A stretch of 11,788 nt of DNA from UBA2219 sp964612075 (GTDB lineage Bacteria > Desulfobacterota > Deferrimicrobia > Deferrimicrobiales > Deferrimicrobiaceae): positions 1-11,788 of the forward strand of contig CAZTFC010000059.1 in the NCBI GenBank assembly GCA_964612075.1, given 5' to 3'. Shown here piece after piece: positions 1 through 7,144 of this stretch. The number at the start of each line of letters is the position of its first letter. The stretch's first letter is position 1. The notes beneath the pieces were generated by a model, which was not told the DNA's origin, searched no databases, and worked only from the letters and a program-made list of their open reading frames with translations. The position numbers and the translations under genes were made by a program.

Positions 1-777
1 AGGAGATTCCGGAAGATGGCGGGCATCGCCCTGTCGGCGATCGGGTTGTGGGGTTTCGCCGCGTCCACCGCGACGGCGACGCCGTCCACGCAGGTATGGA
101 TCCCGTCCACGGACGTACAGCCGTACAAGACGCTCCACCTGAACTTCGACACCTATCTGCGCGACGGATCCAACGACGACGGAAGCCGGACGGGCCCGTC
201 GTACGTCGTCGGCCCCACCGTCGGCATCCTGCCGTACCAGAAGATCCAGGCGGAGATCGGCTTCGACGTGATCTCCGCGGGGGGGGACGCGGACAACCAC
301 CCGCTCTACTTCCACGCGAAGCTGGGGACGCCGGAGGACGCCCTTTTCAAGCTCTCCCCCGCCCTGGCGGTCGGCGGCTACAACTTCGGGACGAAGAGCG
401 GCGACGCCAGGGCCGGCGAGCTCACCACGAAGCAGGACATCGTGTACGCCCTCGCGGCGAAGACGATCCCGGTGATCGGCCGGCTCTCCGCGGGCTACTA
501 CGTCGGGAACAGGAAAGCGCTCCTGGACGCCAACGGGGCATCCGACGAAAAGGGGCTGCTGCTGTCATGGGACCGCGTCATGACGGAGATCTCCGACAAG
601 CTGTGGCTGGCGGTCGACTACCAGGGCGGCGACTCCGCCCTCGGCGCCTTGAGCATCGGCGCCTCGTGGGCCTTCGCGAAGAACGTCAGCGTGCTGCTCG
701 GCTACGACATCTACAACGAGGAGCGGACCGGCGGGCAGAACACGGTCACGCTGCAGATCGACATCAACTTCCCGTGA
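1..777 (+). CDS. Putative outer-membrane beta-barrel protein, probably 5'-partial
   Basis: I do not recognise a named family. The first in-window ATG is at 16, which gives 253 residues. However, the five codons before it read R-R-F-R-K and are open to the edge. That basic stretch directly before the hydrophobic run IALSAIGLWGFAAS is what a signal-peptide n-region looks like, so the true start is probably a few bases left of the window. The AGGAG at 1-5 could instead be the ribosome site for the ATG at 16. Cleavage is likely near A-T-A-T-P. The mature part alternates polar and hydrophobic residues with many Gly, Tyr and Phe, has no long hydrophobic helix, and ends in amphipathic strands (VSVLLGYDIY, TVTLQIDINF), which suggests a small beta-barrel. 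It lies 57 bp upstream of amt on the same strand and probably shares its transcript. A role in passing ammonium or other small solutes through the outer membrane is inference from position only. Confidence 0.6.
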   Translation, partial: RRFRKMAGIALSAIGLWGFAASTATATPSTQVWIPSTDVQPYKTLHLNFDTYLRDGSNDDGSRTGPSYVVGPTVGILPYQKIQAEIGFDVISAGGDADNHPLYFHAKLGTPEDALFKLSPALAVGGYNFGTKSGDARAGELTTKQDIVYALAAKTIPVIGRLSAGYYVGNRKALLDANGASDEKGLLLSWDRVMTEISDKLWLAVDYQGGDSALGALSIGASWAFAKNVSVLLGYDIYNEERTGGQNTVTLQIDINFP

Positions 778-834
778 CGCGCGCGGCGCGATGCGACAAC
801 CGGATGACGGGCGAACGATAAAAGGAGAAGCGGC

Positions 835-2298
835 ATGGGCAAACAGCTGACGACACGGATGACCCGGATCACGGGGCTCGCGGCGCTGATCCTCGCGGCC
901 GTCGCGGCCCTCCCCGCCCTCGCGGCGGAAGGGGCGGCCGCCGCGGGCGACGCGGCCCCGGCCTTCACGAAGGAGATGGCGGACGCCATCGCAAGCCAGA
1001 AGATCGCCATGGACACCCTCTGGGTGATGATCGCGGCGTTCCTGGTCTTCTTCATGAACCTGGGCTTCGCCCTCGTGGAATCCGGCTTCTGCCGGGCCAA
1101 GAACACCGTCAACATCCTCTTCAAGAACTTCGTGGTGTTCGCGGTCTCCTCGATGGCGTTCCTGATCCTGGGTTTCGGCCTCATGTTCGGCGACGGGAAC
1201 CCGGTCGTGGGGCTTTCGGGGCTGTTCTTCGCCTCGGGCGCCGACAACAGCCCGGCGACGGGGGAAGCCTACAAGGGCGTCTACCACGCCCTCAACTGGA
1301 CCGGGGTCCCCTTCTGGGCGAAGTTCTTCTTCCAGCTCGTGTTCGCCGGCACCGCCGCGACGATCGTCTCCGGCGCCGTCGCCGAGCGGATCAAGTTCAA
1401 GTCGTTCCTCCTCTTCACGCTGTTCATGGTGGGGGTGATCTACCCCGTCGGCGGGCACCTGATCTGGGGAGGCGGCTGGCTCGCGGGCAAGGGATTCCTC
1501 GACTTCGCGGGCTCGACGGTGGTCCACTCCGTCGGCGGCTGGGCCGCCCTGGCAGGCGTCATCGTCCTCGGACCCCGCATCGGGAAATTCGGCCTGGGGG
1601 GAAAGGTGAACGCCCTCCCCGGGCACAACATGACCTCCGCCGCCATCGGAGTGCTGGTCCTGTGGTTCGGCTGGTTCGGGTTCAACCCCGGCTCCACGAT
1701 GGCCGCGGACGGCCCGTCCATCGCCCACGTCGCCACCACCACGAACGTCGCGGCGGCGGCGGCGACCGTGAGCTCCATGATCGCGGCCTGGCTGTTCCTC
1801 GGGAAGCCCGATTTCGGCATGACGCTGAACGGCTGCCTCGCGGGGCTCGTCGCCATCACCGCGCCGTGCGCCTTCGTCAGCGTCGCCAGCTCCATGGTCA
1901 TCGGGCTCGTCGCGGGCGTCCTGGTGGTCCTGGCGGTCTTCTTCTTCGACCGGGTGGGGATCGACGACCCGGTCGGCGCCACCGCCGTCCATCTGGCCAA
2001 CGGTGTGTTCGGGACCGTCGCGCTGGGCCTCTTCGCCGACCCCTCCGTCTGCCCGGCGGCGGCGGTAGCCAAGAAAGGGCTCTTCCTGGGCGGCGGCATG
2101 GCGCAGCTCGGGCCGCAGCTCCTGGGCGCGGGGCTGATCGCCGCGTGCGTCTTCGCCCTGTCGCTTGCTTTCTGGTACGTGACCAAGGCGCTCACCGGAG
2201 GGATCCGCGTGAGCGAGGAAGAGGAGATCGAGGGGCTGGATTACTTCGAGCACGGAAACTCGGCCTACCCGAACTTCCAGCTCGTCGAACGGAGGTAG
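835..2298 (+). CDS. amt: Ammonium transporter, Amt/MEP/Rh family
   Basis: Inner-membrane channel for ammonium uptake, 487 aa. It opens with a cleavable-looking signal sequence (residues 1-31, basic start then LAALILAAVAALPALAA) and then about 11 membrane helices, longer than the roughly 428-residue E. coli AmtB. Family marks are AERIKFKSFLLF (184-195), WFGWFGFNPGS (277-287) and the twin pore histidines H231 (TVVHSVGG) and H386 (TAVHLANG). The cytoplasmic tail carries the conserved stretch GGIRVSEEEEIEGLDYFEHG (455-474), the part that contacts PII. The start is fixed by AAAGGAG eight bases before the ATG. The glnK ribosome site overlaps the last codons of amt, so the two are translationally close. 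The operon is probably nitrogen-controlled, but its promoter is outside the window, upstream of the outer-membrane gene. Confidence 0.97.
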   Translation: MGKQLTTRMTRITGLAALILAAVAALPALAAEGAAAAGDAAPAFTKEMADAIASQKIAMDTLWVMIAAFLVFFMNLGFALVESGFCRAKNTVNILFKNFVVFAVSSMAFLILGFGLMFGDGNPVVGLSGLFFASGADNSPATGEAYKGVYHALNWTGVPFWAKFFFQLVFAGTAATIVSGAVAERIKFKSFLLFTLFMVGVIYPVGGHLIWGGGWLAGKGFLDFAGSTVVHSVGGWAALAGVIVLGPRIGKFGLGGKVNALPGHNMTSAAIGVLVLWFGWFGFNPGSTMAADGPSIAHVATTTNVAAAAATVSSMIAAWLFLGKPDFGMTLNGCLAGLVAITAPCAFVSVASSMVIGLVAGVLVVLAVFFFDRVGIDDPVGATAVHLANGVFGTVALGLFADPSVCPAAAVAKKGLFLGGGMAQLGPQLLGAGLIAACVFALSLAFWYVTKALTGGIRVSEEEEIEGLDYFEHGNSAYPNFQLVERR

Positions 2299-2304
2299 CG
2301 GGCC

Positions 2305-2643
2305 ATGAAGAAGATCGAGGCGATCATCAAGCCGTTCAAGCTCGACGAGGTGAAGGCCGCGCTCGGCGAGATCGGGGTCTCCGGAATGAGCGTCCACGAG
2401 GTGAAGGGGTTCGGGCGCCAGAAGGGGCACACGGAGGTCTACCGGGGGGCGGAGTACGTGGTGGAATTCATCCCGAAGGTCATGGTCGAGGTGGCCGTTC
2501 CCGCGGAGACGGTGCCCGCGGTGGTGGAGCGGATCCTCACCGCCGCGCGCACCGGGAAGATCGGCGACGGGAAGATCTTCATCTACGACCTCGAGGACGT
2601 CGTGCGGATCCGGACGGGCGAACGGGGCAGGGAAGCGCTGTAA
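2305..2643 (+). CDS. glnK: PII nitrogen regulatory protein (GlnK/GlnB)
   Basis: Trimeric PII signal protein of standard length, 112 aa, which binds ATP/ADP and 2-oxoglutarate. It starts MKKIEAIIKPFKLDEVK. The T-loop runs through GFGRQKGHTEVYRGAEY with the uridylylation tyrosine at residue 51. The C-terminal signature TGKIGDGKIFIYDLEDVVRI (83-102) is intact and is followed by RTGERGREAL. The ATG lies six bases after the amt stop, with a GGAGG at 2291-2295 inside the end of amt. Tight linkage to amt marks it as the GlnK type, which docks on the Amt tail and closes the pore when nitrogen is plentiful. Sequence alone does not separate GlnK from GlnB, so the symbol rests on context. No convincing terminator follows in the 104-bp gap before lutA. 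Confidence 0.97.
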   Translation: MKKIEAIIKPFKLDEVKAALGEIGVSGMSVHEVKGFGRQKGHTEVYRGAEYVVEFIPKVMVEVAVPAETVPAVVERILTAARTGKIGDGKIFIYDLEDVVRIRTGERGREAL

Positions 2644-2735
2644 CGCCGCATCCTCCCGGGGGCGTTCGGGGGGCGATCCCTTCCCGCCCCGCGCGCTCCC
2701 GGAAGGATGCCGGTTTCGGCCCGCGGCGGTTGCCG

Positions 2736-2741
2736 TATACT
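2736..2741 (+). promoter_or_regulatory. Candidate -10 box of the lut operon
   Basis: TATACT (5 of 6 matches to the sigma-70 consensus) ends six bases before the lutA ATG at 2748, so transcription would begin at about the A of the ATG. The bases between are ACGGGG and there is no usable Shine-Dalgarno site. No good -35 is visible at 16-18 bp spacing. It marks a separate lut promoter and a possible leaderless message. Confidence 0.4.
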
Positions 2742-2747
2742 ACGGGG

Positions 2748-3521
2748 ATGGATCCCAAGGGACCCGTCTCCGCTTCCCTTTTCTTCTCCTGCTCGGCGGA
2801 CGCGTTCGCCCCCGACGTGTGCTTCGCGGCCACGGAGGTCCTCGAGCGGTTCGGCGTCAAGGTCGGCGCGCCGCTGTCCCAGACCTGCTGCGGGCAGCCG
2901 GCCTTTTTCACCGGGAACCGGAAGGAGGCCCGGGCCGTCGCGCGCAAGCTCCTGCGCTGCTTCCCCGACGACGGGTACATCGTCACCCCCTCCGGCTCCT
3001 GCGCGGCGATGGTCCACGACGGATTCCCCGTCCTCTTCCGCGACGAGCCGCGGACGCTGGCGGCGGCACGCGCCTTCGCCGAGCGCACCTACGAGCTCTC
3101 CCGCTTCCTGGTCGACGTGCTCGGGGTGACCGACCCGAAATCCCCCTTCTCCGGCACGGTGACGTACCATGAATCGTGCCGCCTTCCGAAGGGGCCGGGG
3201 CCGGGCGCGGCCGATCCTCCCCGGACGCTGCTTCGCGCCATCCCCGGGGTCGCGCTCGTGGAGATGGAGGAGGCCGGGAGGTGCTGCGGCTTCGGCGGCG
3301 TCTTCTCCGTCCGCCACCCGCAGATCTCGTGCGCGATGACGGAGCGGAAGATCGATCGGATCCTGGCGACCGGCGCGGCCTACGTCACCACGGCGGACAT
3401 GGGATGCCTGCTGAACATCGGGGGGATGATCTCCCGGTACGGCTACCCGGTGAAAGCGCTCCACCTGGCCCAGGTCCTGGCGGGCGGACCCCGGGCGGGG
3501 GAAGAGGAGGGCGAACCGTGA
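2748..3521 (+). CDS. lutA: L-lactate oxidation subunit LutA (CCG-domain Fe-S protein)
   Basis: 257 aa. Subunit of the LutABC (LldEFG) complex, which oxidises L-lactate to pyruvate, known from Bacillus subtilis, Shewanella and many anaerobes. Two cysteine-rich CCG domains are visible. The first has C15, CCG at 47-49 and C85. The second has C144, CCG at 179-181 within RCCGFGG, and C220. The pattern LFFSCSADAFAPDV near the start is the family opening, so the ATG at 2748 fits. An in-frame TTG at 2730 is possible but lies upstream of the -10-like box. The gene ends TGATG, overlapping the lutB ATG by one base, so the genes are translationally coupled. The last residues (GGPRAGEEEGEP) look like an unstructured tail. 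No lactate permease or GntR-type regulator gene lies beside the operon. Confidence 0.93.
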   Translation: MDPKGPVSASLFFSCSADAFAPDVCFAATEVLERFGVKVGAPLSQTCCGQPAFFTGNRKEARAVARKLLRCFPDDGYIVTPSGSCAAMVHDGFPVLFRDEPRTLAAARAFAERTYELSRFLVDVLGVTDPKSPFSGTVTYHESCRLPKGPGPGAADPPRTLLRAIPGVALVEMEEAGRCCGFGGVFSVRHPQISCAMTERKIDRILATGAAYVTTADMGCLLNIGGMISRYGYPVKALHLAQVLAGGPRAGEEEGEP

Positions 3522-4933
3522 TGGAGCCCGATTCCCGGGCGTTCGAGCGGAACGCGCTCAAGGCCCTCTCCGACAAGGAGCTGCAGGCCGCCCTGGCGAA
3601 CGCGGTCGGCCGCATCGAAGCGCGCCGCGCCGCCGCCGTCGCGTCCTTCGCCGGCTTCGAGGCGGCCCGGGAGCGGGCCTCGGGGCTCCGGCGCGAAACG
3701 CTGTCGCGCCTCGACGAGCACCTCGCGCGATTCATCGACGAGGCCGAAAAGAGGGGCACGGTCGTCCACGTGGCGCGCGACGCCGCCCGGGCGCGGGAAA
3801 TCGTCGCCCGGGTCGCGAGAGAGGAGGGGGTCGCGCTGGCCGTCCGGTCGAAGTCGACGGCCGCGGAGGAGATCTCCCTCGAAGACGCCCTGCGGGAGGC
3901 GGGAGTCGAGGAGGTGGAGACCGACCTCGGGGGATACGTCGCCCGCCTCGCCGGGGAGCCGCCCTCGCACATCCTGTCGTCCGCCTTCCACATGACGCGG
4001 CAGGCCGTCTCGCGCCTGTTCGAGCGGAAGCTCGGAGAACCGCCGGCCTCCGACGCGGCCGGCCTGGCGGCGATCGCGCGGAAGCGGCTGGAAGGGAGCT
4101 TCCTCCGGGCCGACTTGGGCGTGACCGGGGCGAACTTTCTGGTCGCCGAGACGGGATCGGTCGTCCTGCTGTCGAACGACGGGAACGCCCGCGCCGGGGC
4201 CCTGCTGCCCCGCGTGCACCTGGTCGTGGCGGGAATAGAGAAGGTGGTCCCGCGCATGGCCGACCTGCCGCTCTTCCTGCGGCTGTTGTCCCGCAGCGCC
4301 TCGGGTCAGCCGCTCCCCTCCTCCGTGTCGATCCTCACCGGGCCCCGCAGGGACGGCGACGCGGAAGGGCCGCGGCGGCTGCACGTGCTGCTGATCGACT
4401 GCGGGCGCAGCGCCGTCCTCGAAGGCAAGTACCGCGACGCGCTCAAGTGCATCCGGTGCGGCGCGTGCCTTTCCGCCTGCCCCGTGTACGGCTGCGTGGG
4501 CGGGCGCCCGTACGGCTGGGTGTACCCCGGCCCCATCGGCGCGGTCCTGACGCCGCTGCTGACCGGCCTGTCCGGGGCCGCCGCCCTGCCCGACGCCAGC
4601 ACCCTGTGCGGCGCGTGCGCCGACGCCTGCCCGGTGAAGGTCCCGCTGACCGGCTTCCTGCTCGAGCTGCGTTCGGACACGAGGTTCCAGGGGCTCAAAA
4701 CCCCCGCCGAGATCGCGTGGGCCAAGGGGTACGCCTCGATCATGAAGCGGGCGGGCGTCCTCGAGGCGCTGGAGCGGATTCTCGGAGAGCTTTCCCGCCT
4801 CGTCAGCAGGGGGCACCCCTTCAGCGGGATGCCGTATCCCTTCGCCGGCTGGACGGAGCGGCGAGACTTCCCCGCCGTCGCAAGGCGGCCGTTCCGGAAG
4901 CTGTGGAAGATCCGCAGGGGGGCGGGGGAATGA
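3521..4933 (+). CDS. lutB: L-lactate oxidation iron-sulfur subunit LutB
   Basis: 470 aa, normal for LutB/LldF. It has an N-terminal LUD (DUF162) domain from about residue 60 to 300, with the family stretch VRSKSTAAEEI (108-118) and GVTGANFLVAETGSVVLLSN (200-219). A ferredoxin-like part follows, with C310-x2-C313-x2-C316-x3-C320-P and then C363-x2-C366-x3-C370-P, expected to bind [4Fe-4S] clusters. Between them is GGRPYGWVYPGPIGAVLTPL, typical of the family. The C-terminus ends in basic residues (RPFRKLWKIRRG), as in many homologues. The ATG overlaps the lutA stop and the gene's own TGA overlaps the lutC ATG (ATGA). It probably passes electrons from lactate toward the quinone or cytochrome pool. 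The physiological acceptor is not shown by the sequence. Confidence 0.95.
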   Translation: MEPDSRAFERNALKALSDKELQAALANAVGRIEARRAAAVASFAGFEAARERASGLRRETLSRLDEHLARFIDEAEKRGTVVHVARDAARAREIVARVAREEGVALAVRSKSTAAEEISLEDALREAGVEEVETDLGGYVARLAGEPPSHILSSAFHMTRQAVSRLFERKLGEPPASDAAGLAAIARKRLEGSFLRADLGVTGANFLVAETGSVVLLSNDGNARAGALLPRVHLVVAGIEKVVPRMADLPLFLRLLSRSASGQPLPSSVSILTGPRRDGDAEGPRRLHVLLIDCGRSAVLEGKYRDALKCIRCGACLSACPVYGCVGGRPYGWVYPGPIGAVLTPLLTGLSGAAALPDASTLCGACADACPVKVPLTGFLLELRSDTRFQGLKTPAEIAWAKGYASIMKRAGVLEALERILGELSRLVSRGHPFSGMPYPFAGWTERRDFPAVARRPFRKLWKIRRGAGE

Positions 4934-5583
4934 CCGGCGGCGACGAGCGGACCCTGTTGCTCCTTCGCCTGCGATCCGCCACGGGGGGATGCCCCTGCGC
5001 CCCGGCGCCGCCCGCCGGCGGCGACGCGCCCGAGCCCATCGCCGCGGAGGAGCGGGCCGCCCGCTTCGCGGAGGCGTTCGAGGCCGCCGGCGGCCTGCTT
5101 TTTTCGGGCCCGGCGGAATCGGTGCTGCACGACCTGGGCGAGACGCTGCGCGCGGAGGGCGTCGCCGCCCTCTTCTCCCCGGAAGGCGACGAGGCGGCCC
5201 GCAGGGTCGCGGAATCGCTGGCGCCCTTCGGCCCGTTCACGCTGGCGTCGTGCGCGGAGGTCCGGGAGGGAGGCGGCGCGGCGGCGGCCACGGCGGCGGG
5301 ATTCCGGACGGCGGAGGCGGGCATCGCGGAGACGGGGACCGTGATCGAGACCAGCGCGGACGGGAAGAGCCACCTGCCGGGGCTGCTCCCGAGGGTGCAC
5401 GTCTCCCTGCTTTCGGCGGCTTCCCTGCACGCGAACCTGGAGGACGCGCTGGCGGCACTCGGGGCGGACCCGCCGAGGAACGTCACCTTCTGCTCGGGGC
5501 CGTCGCGGACCGCCGACATCGAGCAGGTTTTCGCCCCGGGCGTCTTCGGCCCGGCGAAGACGATCGTCCTGCTCATCGATTGA
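4930..5583 (+). CDS. lutC: L-lactate oxidation subunit LutC (LUD domain protein)
   Basis: 217 aa. Third subunit of the LutABC complex, a stand-alone LUD/DUF162 domain. Conserved parts are GIAETGTVIETSADGKSHLP (131-150), LLPRVHVSLL (152-161), NLEDALAAL (169-177) and VTFCSGPSRTADIEQ (185-199), ending in a hydrophobic strand (TIVLLID). The start overlaps the lutB stop by four bases (ATGA), which fixes it. The N-terminal 40 residues are rich in Pro, Ala and Gly with two cysteines (GCPCAP) and look poorly conserved. It is the last gene of the operon; the convergent AEC permease gene ends 48 bp further on. No regulator or permease is joined to the operon. Confidence 0.92.
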   Translation: MTGGDERTLLLLRLRSATGGCPCAPAPPAGGDAPEPIAAEERAARFAEAFEAAGGLLFSGPAESVLHDLGETLRAEGVAALFSPEGDEAARRVAESLAPFGPFTLASCAEVREGGGAAAATAAGFRTAEAGIAETGTVIETSADGKSHLPGLLPRVHVSLLSAASLHANLEDALAALGADPPRNVTFCSGPSRTADIEQVFAPGVFGPAKTIVLLID

Positions 5584-5597
5584 AGAGCGCCGGTCGG

Positions 5598-5625
5598 CGC
5601 CCGGGGAGCGGCTCCCGGCCGGGCG
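5598..5625. terminator. GC-rich hairpin between convergent lutC and AEC permease
   Basis: CGCCCGG (5598-5604) pairs perfectly with CCGGGCG (5619-5625). An alternative stem pairs CCGGGGAG (5601-5608) with CTCCCGG (5612-5618) using one bulge. It lies between two convergent stop codons, where a bidirectional terminator would be expected. There is no T-run on either strand, so intrinsic termination is uncertain. Confidence 0.35.
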
Positions 5626-5631
5626 GCCTCC

Positions 5632-6564
5632 TCACCAGCCCATGTAGCGGATCAGGAACAGCCACCCGGTGATCGTGACCGCGGAGGCGGCGGTGGACGT
5701 GATGACGATGGTCCCCGCCAGGTCCGGGTCCCCCGACATCTGTGCCGCCATCACGTAGGTGATCACCGCGGTGGGACAGCCGAGCATGATGATCCCGACC
5801 GCGAGGTCCTCCCCCGACACCCCCATCCACCGGTAGGCCGCCACGCCCAGCCCCGTCAGGACCACGAGCTTCAGGAAGGCGGCAAGCGATGCGAGCGCAA
5901 ATCCCTTCCGCGCCCGGTCGACGGAAAAGGAGGCGCCCAGGCAAAGGAGCGACAACGGAAGCGTCGCCGGGCTCAGGAGCTTGAGCGTCCGGCGCGCCAG
6001 GTCGGGAAGCGGCAGCTCGAAGATGCTCCAGACGATGCCGGCCATGGCGCCGAGGATGGCCGGGTTGCTCACCAGCTGGCGCAGGATCCGGCGCGCCGTG
6101 CCGGGCCCGCTCCCCTTCCCCAGGCCGTGGGGGAGGATCAGCGCGATGATGGAGAGAGCGTTCAGGAAGGGAACGACGAAGCCGAGCAGGATCCCCGCCT
6201 TGCGCAGGCCCCCTTGCCCCGCGACGTTGAAGACGATCGGAAGCCCGACGTAGGCGAAGTTCGCGCGGATCGTCCCCTGGAGGAAGGAACCGCGCTCGGA
6301 CGGTCCGAGGTTTCCCGACATGGCGAACGCGATGCCGAAAGTCAACAGGATGGCGGCGTATCCCCCGAGCACCAGCGGGGCGCTGAACGCTTCCTGGAAC
6401 CGGGCGTCGCTGATCTCCTGGAACAGCAGGGCGGGAAGCAGGATGTAGTAGACGAGGGAGTTCGCCGAATCGATGAACCCCTCGTTCAGGAAGCCGTACC
6501 GCCGCAGGAGCACGCCCAGCGCGATCAGCAGGAACACGGGGAAAACGGAAAGCAGGATATCCAA
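5632..6564 (-). CDS. AEC-family (auxin efflux carrier type) permease
   Basis: Integral inner-membrane carrier of about 310 aa with roughly 10 hydrophobic helices. Members of the AEC family in bacteria include malate, malonate and other organic-acid carriers. The first helix is DILLSVFPVFLLIALGVLLR. The two-half layout and the late motif LGCPTAVITYVMAAQMSGD followed by LAGTIVITSTAAS are characteristic. I chose the TTG at 6564 because an AGGGG lies six bases before it and it begins right at the first helix. A TTG at 6591 would add nine residues (LRFLGEGRP). It lies downstream of the cytochrome gene on the same strand and converges on lutC. Organic-acid transport, perhaps lactate or pyruvate given the neighbour, is a guess; the substrate cannot be read from the sequence. 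Confidence 0.88.
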   Translation of the reverse strand: MDILLSVFPVFLLIALGVLLRRYGFLNEGFIDSANSLVYYILLPALLFQEISDARFQEAFSAPLVLGGYAAILLTFGIAFAMSGNLGPSERGSFLQGTIRANFAYVGLPIVFNVAGQGGLRKAGILLGFVVPFLNALSIIALILPHGLGKGSGPGTARRILRQLVSNPAILGAMAGIVWSIFELPLPDLARRTLKLLSPATLPLSLLCLGASFSVDRARKGFALASLAAFLKLVVLTGLGVAAYRWMGVSGEDLAVGIIMLGCPTAVITYVMAAQMSGDPDLAGTIVITSTAASAVTITGWLFLIRYMGW

Positions 6565-6681
6565 GGGCCGCCCCTCTCCCAAAAACCGCAAGCGGGCGAC
6601 CCTTCCGCCCCCGGGTCCGCCCGCGTTTCCGAAAGCCCCCGGACGGGCGGCGAAAACCGCCGGCGGCCGGTCAGGCGTCGA

Positions 6682-7020
6682 TCAGTCCTTTCCGTGCTCC
6701 GCGACGAGGAAATCCAGGATCTTCAAGGCGTCGGCGTCGGAGATCCAGCCGGCCTTCTTCCCCTGCATGTCCTTCACGATCGCGGCCCAGCCGTCCCGCG
6801 TCTCCTTGCGGTCCGCCGCGCGGGCCAGGTCGTGGCACACGCCGCACTTCTGGTCGAACAATTTCTTCCCCTCCGCAACCGAAGTCAAAGCCGAGGGAGC
6901 GGGGGCCGCCGGGGAAGCCGGCGCACCTCCGGGCGCGGGCGCATCGGACTTCGAACAGCCGGACGCCATGGAAATCATCCAGAGGGAGAGGATACATGCC
7001 ACGATCGAGCGGCTGCGCAT
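6682..7020 (-). CDS. Small c-type cytochrome lipoprotein
   Basis: 112 aa. It starts at the ATG at 7020, with GGAGG nine bases upstream. A further 11 codons upstream are open, but they have no better site and would place charged and polar residues before the signal. The order is a basic n-region (MRSRS), a hydrophobic run, a lipobox-like MASGC with C22 as the lipidated residue, a Pro/Ala/Ser-rich linker (about 26-45), and then one class I cytochrome c domain. Haem attachment is C59-G-V-C-H63. M85 in KDMQGKK is the likely distal ligand, and the terminal helix is ADALKILDFLVAEH. It is predicted to be anchored in the periplasm and to move electrons. The AEC permease follows 117 bp downstream. The partner enzyme is not evident; the lut complex next door is one possible electron source, by inference only. 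Confidence 0.9.
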   Translation of the reverse strand: MRSRSIVACILSLWMISMASGCSKSDAPAPGGAPASPAAPAPSALTSVAEGKKLFDQKCGVCHDLARAADRKETRDGWAAIVKDMQGKKAGWISDADALKILDFLVAEHGKD

Positions 7021-7051
7021 GGACGGATTCCTCCAGTGAACATGAATGCCC

Positions 7052-7081
7052 ATCTTACTACCCGCCCGCCGCGCTGCTCAA
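7052..7081 (-). promoter_or_regulatory. Candidate sigma-70 promoter of the cytochrome gene
   Basis: On the minus strand TTGAGC (7076-7081) and TAAGAT (7052-7057) are separated by 18 bp, matching the consensus at 4 of 6 positions each. Transcription would start near 7045 and give a leader of about 25 bases containing the GGAGG site used by the start at 7020. Confidence 0.4.
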
Positions 7082-7112
7082 TCATTTCCTGTTTTTTGCC
7101 AAACGGGTAGTA
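7056..7112. promoter_or_regulatory. Inverted repeat in the divergent cytochrome/fetA promoter region
   Basis: TACTACCCG (7056-7064) and CGGGTAGTA (7104-7112) are perfect 9-bp reverse complements, separated by 39 bp. Read outward, each half lies 32-35 bases before a start codon (fetA at 7145, cytochrome at 7020). The left half overlaps the cytochrome -10 candidate, and the right half contains TAGTAT, a possible fetA -10. This could be a pair of operator half-sites or a promoter motif shared by both directions. Confidence 0.4.
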
Positions 7113-7144
7113 TCTCCTTGGGAAAGACGCCGGGGAGGGCCGGG

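Noticed and set aside
565..2430. Very long open frame antisense to amt and the end of the first gene
   Set aside because: It is a GC-rich shadow frame full of Arg, Gly, Glu, Asp and His with no recognisable motif, opposite a clearly coding amt.
2644..2747. Possible glnK terminator (GCATCCT and AGGATGC about 50 bp apart)
   Set aside because: The loop is too long, there is no T-run, and the arms are only seven bases.
3443..4816. Long open frame antisense to lutB
   Set aside because: Shadow composition only; the plus strand carries complete LutA and LutB motifs.
6646..6662. Hairpin GGCGG-CGAAAA-CCGCC after the cytochrome gene
   Set aside because: The stem is only five pairs, with an overlapping alternative pairing and no T-run, and it lies upstream of the co-directional permease. 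Too weak to call a terminator or attenuator.
6127..7110. Plus-strand open frame across the AEC and cytochrome genes
   Set aside because: The minus strand has a clear permease and a CXXCH cytochrome with ribosome sites. The plus frame is low-complexity and motif-free.
7096..7113. TTGCCA and TAGTAT as a fetA promoter
   Set aside because: The two hexamers are only six bases apart. With normal spacing the -35 (TTTCCT) matches poorly, so no fetA promoter is annotated beyond the inverted repeat.
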